Shown here: one piece after another, positions 35,690 through 46,379 of the stretch
How positions within the stretch are numbered: the first letter of the stretch is position 1
How the letters are laid out: each line of letters begins with the position of its first letter
From: Pelobates cultripes
Taxonomy: Eukaryota; Chordata; Amphibia; Anura; Pelobatidae
DNA length: 64,000 nt
NCBI GenBank assembly: GCA_933207985.1
Contig: OW240914.1
Coordinates: 289,218,060 to 289,282,059, forward strand
Direction: 5' to 3'
The notes under the pieces: model-generated
Databases searched by the model: none
Seen by the model: the letters and a program-made list of their open reading frames with translations, nothing else
What the model was told of the DNA's origin: nothing
Made by a program: the position numbers and the translations under genes

Positions 35690-37141
35690 TTCTTTCATTA
35701 CCTTGAAAAACCTATTGCTAAAGCCATCAGGTCCAGGCGTTTTATAATTAGCTAAGTTATTTATTGCATCTATTACTTCTTCTTTAGAGATGTCCTTATT
35801 TAATAATTCTAACTGATCTGGAGATGTTTTTGGTATCTCAAGATCTTTTATATAGTTCTCTATAGATTCGTCTGTAGATCTGTCTGGCAAGTTGTAAAGG
35901 GACTTATAGAATTGATTAAAGATCTCCCCTATTTCATTTGGAGCTCTGTATGTATTACCCTCATGGACAATTTTATCTCTGCTAATTTCTTTTTCAATTG
36001 ATTTGATAAAATTTTGTCTGCTTTGTTTTGTCGATAATAATATCTGATTTTTAATTTAGTCATTTTCTTTTCTATATTTTCTAATATTTTTTTCTTAATA
36101 CTTTGTTTGATATTAGCTATTTTTATTTGTCCTTCTTTATCTGGGTTTGATTTATATTCTTTGGAGACTTTAAACAGTTGAATATATAACTCTGATAAAC
36201 CTAATCCTTCTTTTTTCCTAGCTCTACTCTTGATATTTATACAGTGTCCTCTGATGGTAGCTTTATATGAACACCAGGTGTTTAATTCTGAAGTATCCTC
36301 TGGTCTGTTTTCCTCAAAAAAATGTTGTGACCATTTTCTTTAATGAATTCAAGTTTTCGATACTATGTAATATTGAATCGTCTAGTTTCCAAGTAGTTCT
36401 AGGATAGGGATATTTCCCGTCCTTTATGTCCATTATAATAATATTGTGATCTGACCAGATCATTATATTTATCATTATATTTGATACTTTATCTATTATT
36501 TTAGGATCTCCTAGAAAGAAATCGATTCTTGAGTGTGTATTCTGTGGCCAAGAGTAGAATGTATATTCTTTTACGAGGGGATTCCGAACCCTCCAGATAT
36601 CATATAAATTATTTTTCTGAATTATATTCTGGAAAGTACTAACATTTCTCAAACCGTTTTTATCCACAGAAATCTTATTAACGTTAGATTTATCCAGTTC
36701 CATATCCAAAACACAATTAAAGTCTCCTCCTATTACCACATATCCCATAGATACTTTTTCAACTCTTTCTAGAATTTGAGAGAACAATCTCATCGGGTTG
36801 TTATTTGGTAAATATACGTTCACTGATGTATACAATTCCCCGTTGATTTCACAAATCAGTATTATAAATCTCCCCTCCGTATCAATATCCTCATGCTTAA
36901 TTTCTACTTGTAGTGATTTAGAAAAGCCTATAGCCACCCCAGCTTTCTTTTCATCTTTCTTAGAGGAAGTCATTATTAAAGGGAAGTTGTTACCGAACCA
37001 TCTAGTACTGTCTCCTAAAATCCAATGGGTCTCTTGTATCAAAATTACTTGGATTTTCTCTGTCATTAAATAATCCCTAAAAGCCAATCTCTTGTGTGGG
37101 AGATTTAAACCCTGAATATTAATTGTGGCAAATTTGACCAT
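35690..37141 (-). pseudogene. L1 ORF2, 5' part: endonuclease and RT start
   Basis: ORF2 starts at the ATG at 37139-37141 with MVKFATINIQGLN. Endonuclease motifs: INIQG (Asn), IQETHW (Glu), IGGDFN (Asp/Asn), SRIDFF and WSDHN (catalytic His). The frame holds 275 codons to a frameshift at an A7 run near 36318. It then continues in other frames through SRARKKEGLG to the RT entrance, ANYKTPGPDGFSNRFF, just before the CR1 junction at 35690. The enzyme would nick T-rich target DNA. Confidence 0.92.
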
Positions 37142-38048
37142 ACCCTATCCTAAGTCTCTGAAGCCTGACATTTCCTCAAAACTAATCTATATACCCACAC
37201 CACTGTACCTTCCATACTCATTAGCCATTTACACACAATCATACAATCTTTTTTACCTTGGTCTCTAGTCTTAAGGGACCTTCTTCTAGACTTAATTGGT
37301 TGCCTTACTAAGGCAATCACTAAGTTCTACTTAGAACTTATAGGCGGACTACGCTGGTCTATTGAGGTGGCGGGGAAAGAAAGAGAAGAGGAGAGAAAAA
37401 AAAAAATTCCCCACATATATAACCAAAATACTTAGGTAAATAACTAAATTCCATTTTGATATATTTTACAGAATGTAGTGAGACCCTTACAGTAATAAAT
37501 TATATGTTGCTCCATTTTGGTGACCATAGTTTAGTATAAACCACATCGTCTCTATTCCTAAACCTTAAATATAACTTGTGCAATATTAATAATGGTATTT
37601 TATTCTATATTCATCTCTGCTTGTGTGAATTTCTTACTTGACTTCATTAATGTGCCCTACCTCCTTTTATTTATACTCTTCTATAAGAAAAAAATAAAAT
37701 AAAAACTATTCGTAAATTTACGGTGACATGTTACTCATTTTTGATGAATATAAGTTAATATTGTGCAGACCACGTAATCTCTGTTCCTAATCCTTATTTG
37801 TAATTTATGGATTATTTAATAGGTATATCTACATGATAGAATTCAATTCCCAATATTTCTGTATATTAAATCTATTCTCGTGCTTTAGTAGTGTTTTATT
37901 CTATACTCATTTTTACTCATGTGAATTTCTTACTTAGCTTCTTAATGTGCCCTACATCTTTTATCTCAGCAGAAAAAAAAACCAAAAAAAAAAACCTATC
38001 TTAATACAGATTCAACCCCTCCTTCCCTTCTTAGCAGCTTTTATCCTG

Positions 38049-38946
38049 TTACATCAGCTTCTTATCTTTTAGCCAAGTTATAGCTTTATCTACTGAGTCT
38101 AGAACTTCAAGATGATCATTTATGAATATTCTTATTGCAGTAGGGAATCCCCATGTATATTTAATCTTCTGGGTTCTCAGAATTTCTGTGACAGGAGCGA
38201 ATGCTTTCCTTTGCATTCTGGTGGAGTAAGATAAATCTGGGAATACGATTATATCCTTAAATTCTTCTCCTTGGGGTTTCCTGACTCTGCTTGCTTTTAA
38301 AATTTCCTCTTTAAATTGGAATAATTGAAAGCAGCAGATTATATCTCTTGCCTTAGTTTCTGTAATATTTTTAACTCTGTATAGTCTATGAAACCTTTCT
38401 GGGGTATGATTGAATTTCTCTATCTCTATCCTCCAGGCTTTCCATAGGTTGACTAGAAATTCTGAGATCTTATCCTGGGTGATTTTTTCTGAGATATTTC
38501 TTAATCGCAAATTATTGCGTCTTGAACGATCCTCCAGATCACTTATTTTTATTTCCAAATCTTTAATTTTTTTCGCCATTTGGGTATGTTGATCTTTCAT
38601 TAATTTTTCCTGAAATTCCAAACAATTAATTTTTTCTTCAACCGCAGTTATTTTCTCAGTTAGGAGTTTCATTTGATTTAAAATCACCTCTGAGTTCTGA
38701 TTTATTTGCTTCATTAGTGTATCTGACTGGGAGTTTAGACATCTCTCCAAAAACTCTGCAGTAATATGGTTGCTCACAGAATTTTCAGAACTATTTAAAG
38801 TCTGATCTAATCTTGAAGTTGTTAAAACATCTTCTTCTGTCTTTTTTTTTATTATCTGGTGAAAAAAAATGTATTGCTTCTCTTCCTATTTTGGGATTTT
38901 TCTTATCTCTTTTTAGGGTTGATCTCTCCTGTATTTTAGATGCCAT
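38049..38946 (-). pseudogene. L1 ORF1 (RNA-binding chaperone), one frameshift
   Basis: The long frame (242 codons, 38049-38777) has a coiled-coil region with heptad-like Leu/Ile/Lys (KLLTEKITAVEEKINCLE), the RRM entry DLEDRSRRNNLRLRNI, and the C-terminal domain FPDLSYSTRMQRKAFAP then KYTWGFP. The likely true start is the ATG at 38944-38946 (MASKIQERSTLKRDKK), in another frame; the two join at a run of A (T-run at 38842-38850 on the plus strand), pointing to a 1-base slip. Full length would be about 300 residues, normal for L1 ORF1. It forms trimers on the L1 RNA. Confidence 0.92.
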
Positions 38947-38949
38947 ATC

Positions 38950-39512
38950 TTCCTAAGGCTTCCAAAGCTTCCTAAGGCTTCCAATATCTGACTCTAGTGT
39001 TTATCTATTTAACAGAAAGAAAAGGCAAACAGTTTGGAATAAGGGAGAGGAGATAAATAACTTGAGGTCTCTGTATAGCTTATAGGGGTATTAACGTCGA
39101 TCCACCCCTTGAATAAAGTAAAGTTGTAGCTCCAATTGACTAGTGCATTCAGCCTTGTATCATTATAGAATATATTTCAGTACTATAATAACTCCTTCCA
39201 TACACCGTGAGTTACATAGCATATGATGAAATGCACTTATCTGCTGGGGTGGTATCGTCGTTTGTCTCCCCCTTTCCGCTGCTGTGTGTGTTCTCCGGGC
39301 TCCGTCTCCCCAGATACTCAGTGTCAACCAATACCCAGTGTCTCAGTATCCTCTGCGATAAGTCACAACTCCCAGCTCATAGCTCGGGCATTACTTGAGC
39401 ATAGGTCCTCTCCACGCTTCCCGCCACGCTCATCCTCCTTCGACCATCGTGACTCCGCCCTATCGTACGTGCGTACACGAACGTAACTACGTCATCCCAC
39501 TTTTCAAAAATC
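38950..39512 (-). promoter_or_regulatory. L1 5' UTR / internal promoter region
   Basis: Lies between the right target duplication and ORF1. It is GC-richer and CpG-bearing near the 5' end, with GATGACGTAGTTACG around 39480-39497, close to an ATF/CREB-type site. Internal promoters are expected here in L1; the specific site is inferred. Confidence 0.6.
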
Positions 39513-39674
39513 GGTTTGTTCCATCTCAGCAACCTTTTTTTTTTCTTTTCTCAAATAAACTTGTAATTTACAGGAATGAATCACTAAATAAAGCAAAGTA
39601 CAATTCCCTGAACTGAGGAATAAATACACGAAACACCGAAATGATATAATTAGAATGTGTAAATAGGTCATAAC

Positions 39675-40064
39675 TAGTGATGTCCCAAACGGTTCGCCGA
39701 ACAGTTCGCCACAGATGGCGAACATATGTGCTGTTCGGTCCGCCCCATTCGTCGTCATTGAGTAAACTTTGACCCTGTACCTCACAGTCAGCAGACACAT
39801 TCCAGCCAATCAGCAGCAGACCCTCCCTCCCAGACCCTCCCACCTTCTGGACAGCTCACTAAGAATGCAGCTTCACAATGGATGCTGTCCAGGAGGTGGG
39901 AGGGTCTGGGAGGGAGGGTCTGCTGCTGATTGGCTGGAATGTGTCTGCTGACTGTGAGGTACAGGGTCAAAGTTTACTCAATGATGACATAGGGGGCGGA
40001 CCAAACAGCGCATATGTTCGCCGTCCATGGCGAACTGTTCGGCGAACCGTTTGGGACATCACTA
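39675..40064. mobile_element. 390-bp palindromic hAT-like MITE
   Basis: Termini are TAGTGATGTCCCAAACGG and its perfect complement at right. Arms of about 170 bp are nearly identical in inverse orientation around a small centre (about 39850-39890). Flanks are GTCATAAC (39667-39674) and GTCATGAC (40065-40072), an 8-bp target duplication with one mismatch, which fits hAT. Because of the palindrome, frames on both strands start with the same peptide (MTLYLTVSRHIPANQQQ); this is not coding evidence. Confidence 0.75.
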
Positions 40065-40099
40065 GTCATGACAGATATCACTTATTGAGTCAATAAATA

Positions 40100-41495
40100 A
40101 GGTGAGTTAGAAGGCCACCAAATCTTGACAACATAGATTCTAGCAGCATTGATTATATGCAAAATATATCATTGACAATTTTACAAATGGTGAACATAAC
40201 ATAAAAGTAGAAGAAATTCATTAAAATAAAAAGAGGAAATACGAAGCAAGCACATGAGATTTGTGTGGAAATTGCTCAGACACATAAACGGACAGTTGGG
40301 GGCATTGCAGCAATTATCCTAGATCCTTGTCATGTCTTGGGTAAAAGTCAGACCAGGTTTTTCAAACGAAGATTCCCCCTGCAGAGCAGATTTAAGAAAT
40401 TGAAACCATGGGGTACACACATTAAACTAGATATAGTAATCACAGCACTAAACTCAGTGTACTTCCTCCATAGTACCAATATGCTCCACTATCTCAAGCC
40501 AATACCTAATGGAAGGAATTTCATCAGTTTTCCAATTTATCAGGATTAGCATCTTGGCTGCATCAATCAAATATGGGAGCAGTGACTGTTTAGATTTTTA
40601 TATGAAATAAGAAAGAGAGGGTGTGAAGTGAATATCAGAAGCTTTAATGGTTTGGATCATAATATGTATCCTCACACATTATCATCTCATTCTAGAGCAC
40701 CAGATATGGACATAGGTACCGGGCTCAATTCCACACCTCACACATAAGAAGAAATTACTGTGAGATACCTGATGTAATACCTAGGGTGTCAAGTGCCATC
40801 TGTTAATTAATTTATAATTTACCATTTGCATAGTTGAGTCAATAGAGGAAGAAGTGAGAAATGCAAACAGCCTTCTCCAGTTCCCTTGCAAGAGCAAAAT
40901 GCCTAGTTCCCTCAATCAAGCTTTGGCAAAAATTGGCAATTTTCTGGGTGCTCACATCTTGTATCAACCCACAAAACACTGAGAGGTGATGACAGATCAG
41001 CTTGAGGCAATACAGCGAGTTTAAATTTTCATCACTTTATGTGGAGGCATAGGATAAAGAATAATTGATCTGCGAAAGTGAGTAATTTGGAAATAATGAA
41101 ATTGTGTTGACAAAGATTTTGATGCGGAAGGAACTATCAAGACTATGGAGACTGATGGATGTTTTACAATGTATGTCAGCTTCAGATAGTCATAGAATGA
41201 ATATATAAATTAAGAAAGACTAGCAAGGATAGGAGAAATTAGGATGTTATGGAATATGGAAATAAGAGGGAGAAAGAGACATCATGGTGGGGTCAGTTGA
41301 AGACTACAAGGATGCAATTAGGCTCTCTGTGGCAAGGCAATGTGGATTATGGGACCTAAGATAAGGTTTGTTCAATATGTTCTAGTGGGAGGACTACTGT
41401 TTGGAAATGTCAGGCCTGGTCCAGGCATAAACTCTAGATAATTGATTGTCAGGTAATAATGATAAATATCAGGTAGATTCTACCTCTGGGATGCG
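40100..41495 (-). pseudogene. Old L1 relic: ORF2 C-terminus and 3' region
   Basis: On the minus strand near 40700-40757 one frame reads CVRCGIEPGTYVHIWCS, the L1 C-terminal CxxC-H-C knuckle, and near 40450-40560 another reads KMLILINWKTDEIPS and YWLEIVEHIGTMEEVH, the usual downstream block. Frames are broken repeatedly. The RT core is absent, so ORF1 and the ORF2 end have been brought together by internal deletion. Confidence 0.6.
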
Positions 41496-41928
41496 CTAGG
41501 ATATAACAGAATCCCATTCTGAAATGGATAATTTAGGTAGGTCAAGTGCCTTAGTAATATTTGAAATATCTCCAACCAATGTTATAGTGTATGTAGTATT
41601 CTTGCAAATCACTGACAGATAAAAGGGATAACCCCAATGATATTTGATGCCATTCTCACAAAGAGTATTTGTGATAGGCTTAAGAGCTCTGTGAGCTTGT
41701 AGGGTATCTAAGGAAAGGTCTTTAAAGAGTTTTTGTGTCATTGTTGGTAAGGGATTTAATATCTATTAATTTAGAGGATCTGACAATATCTTCCGTGTTT
41801 GAGCAATAATGTAGGCAACAAATTAAATCATTGGCTTGTGATGAAGAAAGGCCATTCGGTTTGAAAGCTCTATATATTCTGTCAAAATGAATTACATTAT
41901 TCATCGGTTCATGAAGGATTATGGTAAA

Positions 41929-42633
41929 TAGACATGTGCAATTCGTTTTGTTCCGAATGCAAATTCGGATGAATTTCTGAAATTCGGAATGCTTCCGAAT
42001 GTCCGAAGTGCCGAAGTTCGGAATGTCGAACTGAACTGAAGTGCCAAAGTGACGAAATGCTTCGGATTTCTGAAAAGTGGAAAAATAGGAGAGGGTTGGG
42101 GTTAGGGGTTGGGGTAGGGTTAAGGTTTGGGGTAGGGTTAGGGTAGGGTTAGTGGTTGGGGTAGAGGTACGGTTAGGGGTAGGGTTAAAGGTTGGGGTAG
42201 GGTTAGGGTTAGTGGTTAGAGTAGGGTTAGGGTTAGGGTTAAGGGTTGGGGTACGGTAACCCTAACCCTATTACTACCCCTACCCCTAACCCTACCCTAA
42301 CCCTAACCATACTCTTACCCCTAACCCTACCCTAACCCTCCCCCTAACCCTACTCCTAAGCTTACCCCTATTTTAAACCTACCCCTAACCCTATTCCTAA
42401 ACCAACCCTAACCCTACCCATAACCCTACCTCTAATCCTATCCCTACCCTTAACCCTTACCTTAACCTTAACCCTACCCTATCCCTAACCCTACCCCTAA
42501 CCCTACCCCTAACCCTAAACCAACCCTAACCCTACCCTACCCAAAGTGCCGAAGTGCCGAACTGAACAGAAGTGCTGAAGTCCCGAAGTTCTGAATTTTG
42601 GAATGCCAAACCAAACCGAATATTTTTCCCCTA
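41929..42633. mobile_element. hAT-type MITE with telomere-like core
   Basis: A perfect 8-bp target duplication, ATGGTAAA, flanks it (41921-41928 and 42634-42641). Ends start TAGACATGTGCAATTCG at left and, inverted, TAGGGGAAAAATATTCGG at right. Outer parts are made of TTCGGAATGCCGAAGTG-type units. The core (42090-42540) is degenerate GGGTTA-type repeats that flip to CCCTAA near 42255. It is non-coding. The relative at 51382-53234 has the same ends in opposite orientation. The 8-bp duplication and TAG ends support hAT. Confidence 0.82.
42090..42540. repeat. Head-to-head telomere-like repeats (TTAGGG then CCCTAA)
   Basis: From 42090 to about 42250 the plus strand carries variants GGGTTAGGGTTGGGGTA; from 42257 to 42540 it carries ACCCTAACCCTACCCCTA variants. 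The units are degenerate with irregular spacing of 5-7 bp. The two blocks are mutually inverted, so the region could fold on itself. Confidence 0.9.
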
Positions 42634-42734
42634 ATGGTAAAGAACTTATTTATAAGAGTAGACTCTACCTCTATTTCTGTGAAACCTCAAATCCTCAGGT
42701 TGTTGCTGTCAATATTTTCCAGATATATGTGGCA

Positions 42735-43350
42735 GTATGAGATCTGGCTAGACAAGGTGCTCATTTGCACTGTTCAGCGCCAGACTGGCCCATCAGGATA
42801 CATACACACACATAAACTGCATGACTAATGGGGCTGGCATACATTTTTTTCCAGGGCTGCTTTGTATCCCTAGTCTGGCCTTGGTATTGTCAGAGAGGTA
42901 AGCTGTGTATAGACTTGTTCTTTGTCCTCCCAGCGTACAATCCATAAGGAGTTCAAGACGGTGGATGTCAGAGTTGAGTGTTAAACTTTGCTTGGATTAA
43001 TTAACTCTCAAGCTGCTGAGACTTTTACATGATTTGCCCGCTTCCTGCTAATGCTGCCAGTGGGCAAGTAGTTCTTCAAATGGGCAATTCACTTGCAAAA
43101 ATCAAGTAAATGATCATTTGTAAATGACCATATTGCCTAATGCGTAGGTTTATTAATGGTAATCATGCAGACGTTTATAAATCTCAGATTTGGGTGCTGT
43201 AGATTGGGTCAGATGTGAAAATCACTGATTTTCCAAGCTCAGTTGAACAAATGTTACAGAATTGGTATTGGTCAGACTGACTGAATAATTATCACATTTG
43301 GCTTTAGTGAAATAGATAGGCATAGATAAAAAGTAATTGAGGGGCAAAGG
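42735..43350. other. No gene; short inverted repeat near 42775-42890
   Basis: GCGCCAGACTGGCCCATCAG near 42777 and CTAGTCTGGCCTTGG near 42870 face each other and may be the ends of a small MITE. No other feature recognised. Confidence 0.35.
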
Positions 43351-43353
43351 GAT

Positions 43354-43690
43354 TTAGAGACTTAATTCAGTAGTGGAGTAGAGATAAATACACAGAAATA
43401 AAAGACTGTGTGAGGGGATATGGGGTGAAAGGAAGGACATGAGTCTGTTGGGCATGGAGGGAGACGTAAAACTCAGATGGGATGGATAAAGAGAGTGACA
43501 CAGATCAGTGGGACTAGAGAGGGAGACTCCAATAAGGGGTGAGATAGGGAAAAACACAGGTAGGGAGAGACAGGTATTGGAGAAGATAAAAGTGGGTGAT
43601 GGAGAAAGATTTTTAAAAAAATGAGAGGGTGGAGAGACCAGGAACACATCACAAGAAAATAAAAAAAAAATACATAAAAAAATTCAAACA
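43354..43690. repeat. Purine-rich degenerate GA/GGGA tract
   Basis: The plus strand is dominated by G and A (AGAGAGGGAGAC, GGGAGAGACAGG), a loose tandem composition without a fixed unit. Minus-strand frames of 97 and 72 codons are a by-product of this skew. Confidence 0.5.
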
Positions 43691-44140
43691 CAAGGTTGAC
43701 CCTCCTTTTGTTTTATTTAATAGCCCCAACTCACTGTACGAGGGAGGGGGCTTGGGGTGATTAGTGATCTTTTACCTCCTCATTACTTAAATAAAAGATG
43801 ACACCTGATAATCATGTATGTGAGCCTATCCCCACAAGCATCCATAACATGAGGGCATAATAATGAGGGGGGCTATAAATAATGATCAAAAATCCCCTGA
43901 TATTTTACAGTCTTATCCCCGTGAACATTTCTATTGGCCTTTCTGTGACTGGCTGCTTATTTGCTAGTTTGTAAATTAGTAGTGTGTGGGCACAAGGGAG
44001 TTACAAACCTCCCTTAGGCTTCATTTTTAATTTACTCAGTTTTTGAATGTGGTGTTTTAGATCAAAGAAAACTTTGATTATTTGTCTATCTACTCCTTTC
44101 TAAATTGATAGTGCGCATGCCTTCTGGAAGTAAATCCTTC
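43691..44140. other. No gene seen
   Basis: No coding, RNA or repeat feature recognised. Confidence 0.5.
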
Positions 44141-44144
44141 AGGA

Positions 44145-44645
44145 CACATTGCAGGTTTATGAAGAACTCCAGAGTGGCCTTTATTCCAGGGGGTGCAATT
44201 CCCTTTTAAAGCAGAAATACGTCATGTACAGAGTCACAGTTAACATACAGTATACATTCATCAATTGGTTAACAGTCTAAGGGGTCTTGTCTAAACCCAC
44301 CCTACTGGGCGTGACCCCAGCATCATCACATGACATTTCTTTGTATCCCAGCCCCATTTTACTACACGTGGCATGTTTCTATAGAGCTTTAGTTGCACAA
44401 AGGAAGTGGGGGAAGAGTTAGTTAAAGGAAGCTGTTCCTTTAACACAGGAATTTGTTACACGAGGCTTGCTCGATGGGAAGGGGGGAGTCTAGCAGGATG
44501 GGAGGAATTTGCAGAGAAAATAGTGACTGAACACATTGTAGGGGGGAAGGGAATATTTACTCTAGCAGCCAGTTTTAACATAGTGAACACAGAATAAATA
44601 GACATTAGTAAATAGCCATTTTATTTTAATTCTTCTGTCCATAAC
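44145..44645. mobile_element. Possible LTR-like sequence
   Basis: Mixed GC content with AATAAA at about 44593 shortly before CATAACA followed by GTGGCAACTG, which could be an LTR end and primer site. There are no paired LTR, no duplication and no coding part, so this is tentative. Confidence 0.25.
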
Positions 44646-45159
44646 AGTGGCAACTGAAGAGCAGGTGGGGGCTGCCACATGTTTGAACCTCACACCACCA
44701 GGGAAAATTGTTCTGTGGGAAAATTGTTCTGATTTTTTAAATCTGAGACCGCATTTTAAGTCTGTATCTGGATTTCAGCTAACCGAAACCTTTTTATCTG
44801 GCTCATTTGAAGCCTGCCCTGCAAAATCCAGATATTGTTAAATAGTGTGAACAATGTCTGGATTTGCAATCTGAATGACCGCTTATGCAGCTTTCCTCCT
44901 ATCCCGAAGGATGTTTTGCCCCATTTGTACAGAACCATTTGGACTGTAGTGAAGAACAACGACCCTGAGTTGTATTCACTTAATCAGGAATTGTGGAGTT
45001 CTAGTCATGGAAATGCTCATTGTAAACAGAAATAGTACTATTAGAAAAAGCTATTTTTACAAGACAGAAACTTGCTATTCTGTGGCCAGGTCACCAAAAT
45101 GTATAGGTTTATGAGAAAATCAGCTGTGTATATGTATACCTAATATTAGATTTTATTGT
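44646..45159. other. No gene seen
   Basis: Frames of 60-67 codons on both strands overlap without domain content. No feature recognised. Confidence 0.4.
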
Positions 45160-45440
45160 TAGTTTTGCACCCCTCCCTGTTACAGGTGCCTCATCTCAGG
45201 ACCCTATTTAAGCCTTGTACTGCAGAGAACTCGAGATGGAAGGATTTACCCAAGTGAGTAGCTCATTTAGCAGACAAAGTAGGACCTGTTAAAGATGGGG
45301 TACATTGGCGTTGTGGCAGGCTTATGCAATGTATGATCATATAATGTAACTAAACCCCCATTATTTTTTGCCTAGATTAGGTGTTTTTAATAAAACTAAT
45401 AAAATTGTTCAGCACTAAAATAACTGTTTAGTAGATAAGT
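45160..45440. mobile_element. Half copy of a palindromic MITE (relative of 49265-49640)
   Basis: GGGGTACATTGGCGTTGTGG then GCAATGTATGATCATATAA matches the arms of the element at 49265-49640 closely. Only one arm and part of the centre are present. Confidence 0.45.
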
Positions 45441-46375
45441 GAGTGTGCTTGATTTTCATTTTTACTGTACTTCTTGGCTCCCAGCAGCACCCCATTTAAG
45501 TATGTTTAGGTGAGTGCAGCCAAACCCTTGTTTTCTCCTATATGATTTTATTGCTGAAAGGAAAAGGGCTCCTGTTTGAAAAAAATAAATATTTCTGGTA
45601 ATACAGATATGGCATCTTCTTGACTGGATTCTTGAATTTAACTATGTCCTGGTTCATTTTATTGCCTTATTGGTTTTGTCGATCAGACATAAATATAATT
45701 AATGTCAGATTTGATTAGTAATGTGTAAAGCCAAGTCAATCAACGCACTTTGATATGTAACAAAAGCTAATATAGCCAAAGCATTAATTAGTTTAATAGG
45801 CCCTGTTAGGATACTTTCATGATATGATCTCTTATAGCTGCACACATACAGATAATGACTGTATACATGTCAGGTGTGTTGTATGTCTGTATATATTGTT
45901 TGTTGGCCCTAGGTCTCTCAGGTCTCCCAGTGTCCCCTAGTGTCTCCCAGTGTCCCCGTGTCTCCATGCAGCCTTTCCCCCCATCCCTGATTTACCTGAG
46001 CTATAGGCTGTGTGTGAAGGCTGGGAGCTGCTGTCTGGACTCTCTGTGCTGTGTAGCTGCCCCCCAGTGGATTAGTGAGTAGAGCGAGGCGGGGATATGC
46101 TGTAACTTCCTATGCTTGTCGCTCTCCACACACAGCAACCCATACTGGACGGCGCTGTCTTGTAGAGTAATCTTCTTTATACTGAGAAAAATACCAGCAT
46201 TTGTATCGTATGTATGCCGTTGGGTTCCCACCTTTCTTGGTAAAAAATATGGGCCATACTAATTTGGATAATTATGCATACATGGCATCACAAGATGTAA
46301 ATCACAAGGAGTGACATAACAATACATTCTTTAAAATCACCCAAAAACTACATACAGTTTAATTCTGCTGTTTAG
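45441..46375. other. No gene; outlier minisatellite units at 45905-45975
   Basis: Mostly unannotated. A short block CTCCCAGTGTCCCCTAGTG at 45905-45965 belongs to the same family as the array beginning at 46380 and is separated from it by about 400 bp of unrelated GC-richer DNA. Confidence 0.45.
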
Positions 46376-46379
46376 AGTG

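Larger units (their letters stand above)
32806..35690 (-). mobile_element. CR1 LINE nested in L1 ORF2
   Basis: The element starts on the minus strand near 35690, just before the endonuclease N-terminus, and ends at 32806-32808 with tandem ATAGAAAC-type octamers, the expected CR1 3' terminus. L1 sequence on the two sides rejoins in frame, with at most 2-3 shared T bases and no real target duplication, as is usual for CR1. It is 5'-truncated: ORF1 and the leader are absent. Confidence 0.93.
30115..39527 (-). mobile_element. Full-length L1 retrotransposon with 15-bp TSD, split by a CR1
   Basis: GGTTTGTTCCATCTC occurs at 30115-30129 and 39513-39527, a perfect 15-bp target-site duplication. On the minus strand the body runs: 5' UTR (from 39512), ORF1, ORF2 with endonuclease and RT, 3' UTR, and an A-rich tail abutting the left duplication at 30130. 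After subtracting the inserted CR1 (about 2.9 kb) the L1 is about 6.5 kb, normal full length. Both ORFs carry frameshifts, several at homopolymers, so it is inactive but not ancient. Confidence 0.95.
41496..42730 (-). pseudogene. Old L1 ORF1 relic interrupted by a hAT MITE
   Basis: From the 5' side: NIDSNNLRI-GFTEIEVEST (42650-42730), the RRM entry; then the hAT insertion (41929-42633); then IHFDRIYRAFKPNGLSS, DLICCLHYCSNTEDIVRSSK, LSLDTLQAHRALKPITN and KYHWGYPFYLSV, the C-terminal domain of L1/Tx1-type ORF1. Two frames are needed (41722-41904 and 41496-41741). It is clearly distinct from, and more decayed than, the ORF1 at 38 kb. Confidence 0.75.

Noticed and set aside
39769..39970. Two 60-codon frames on opposite strands with the same start peptide
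   Set aside because: A direct result of the palindromic MITE, not of coding selection.
42090..42540. Ancient telomere fusion site
   Set aside because: The repeats are degenerate and enclosed by transposon ends with an 8-bp target duplication, which explains their arrival without a chromosome fusion.
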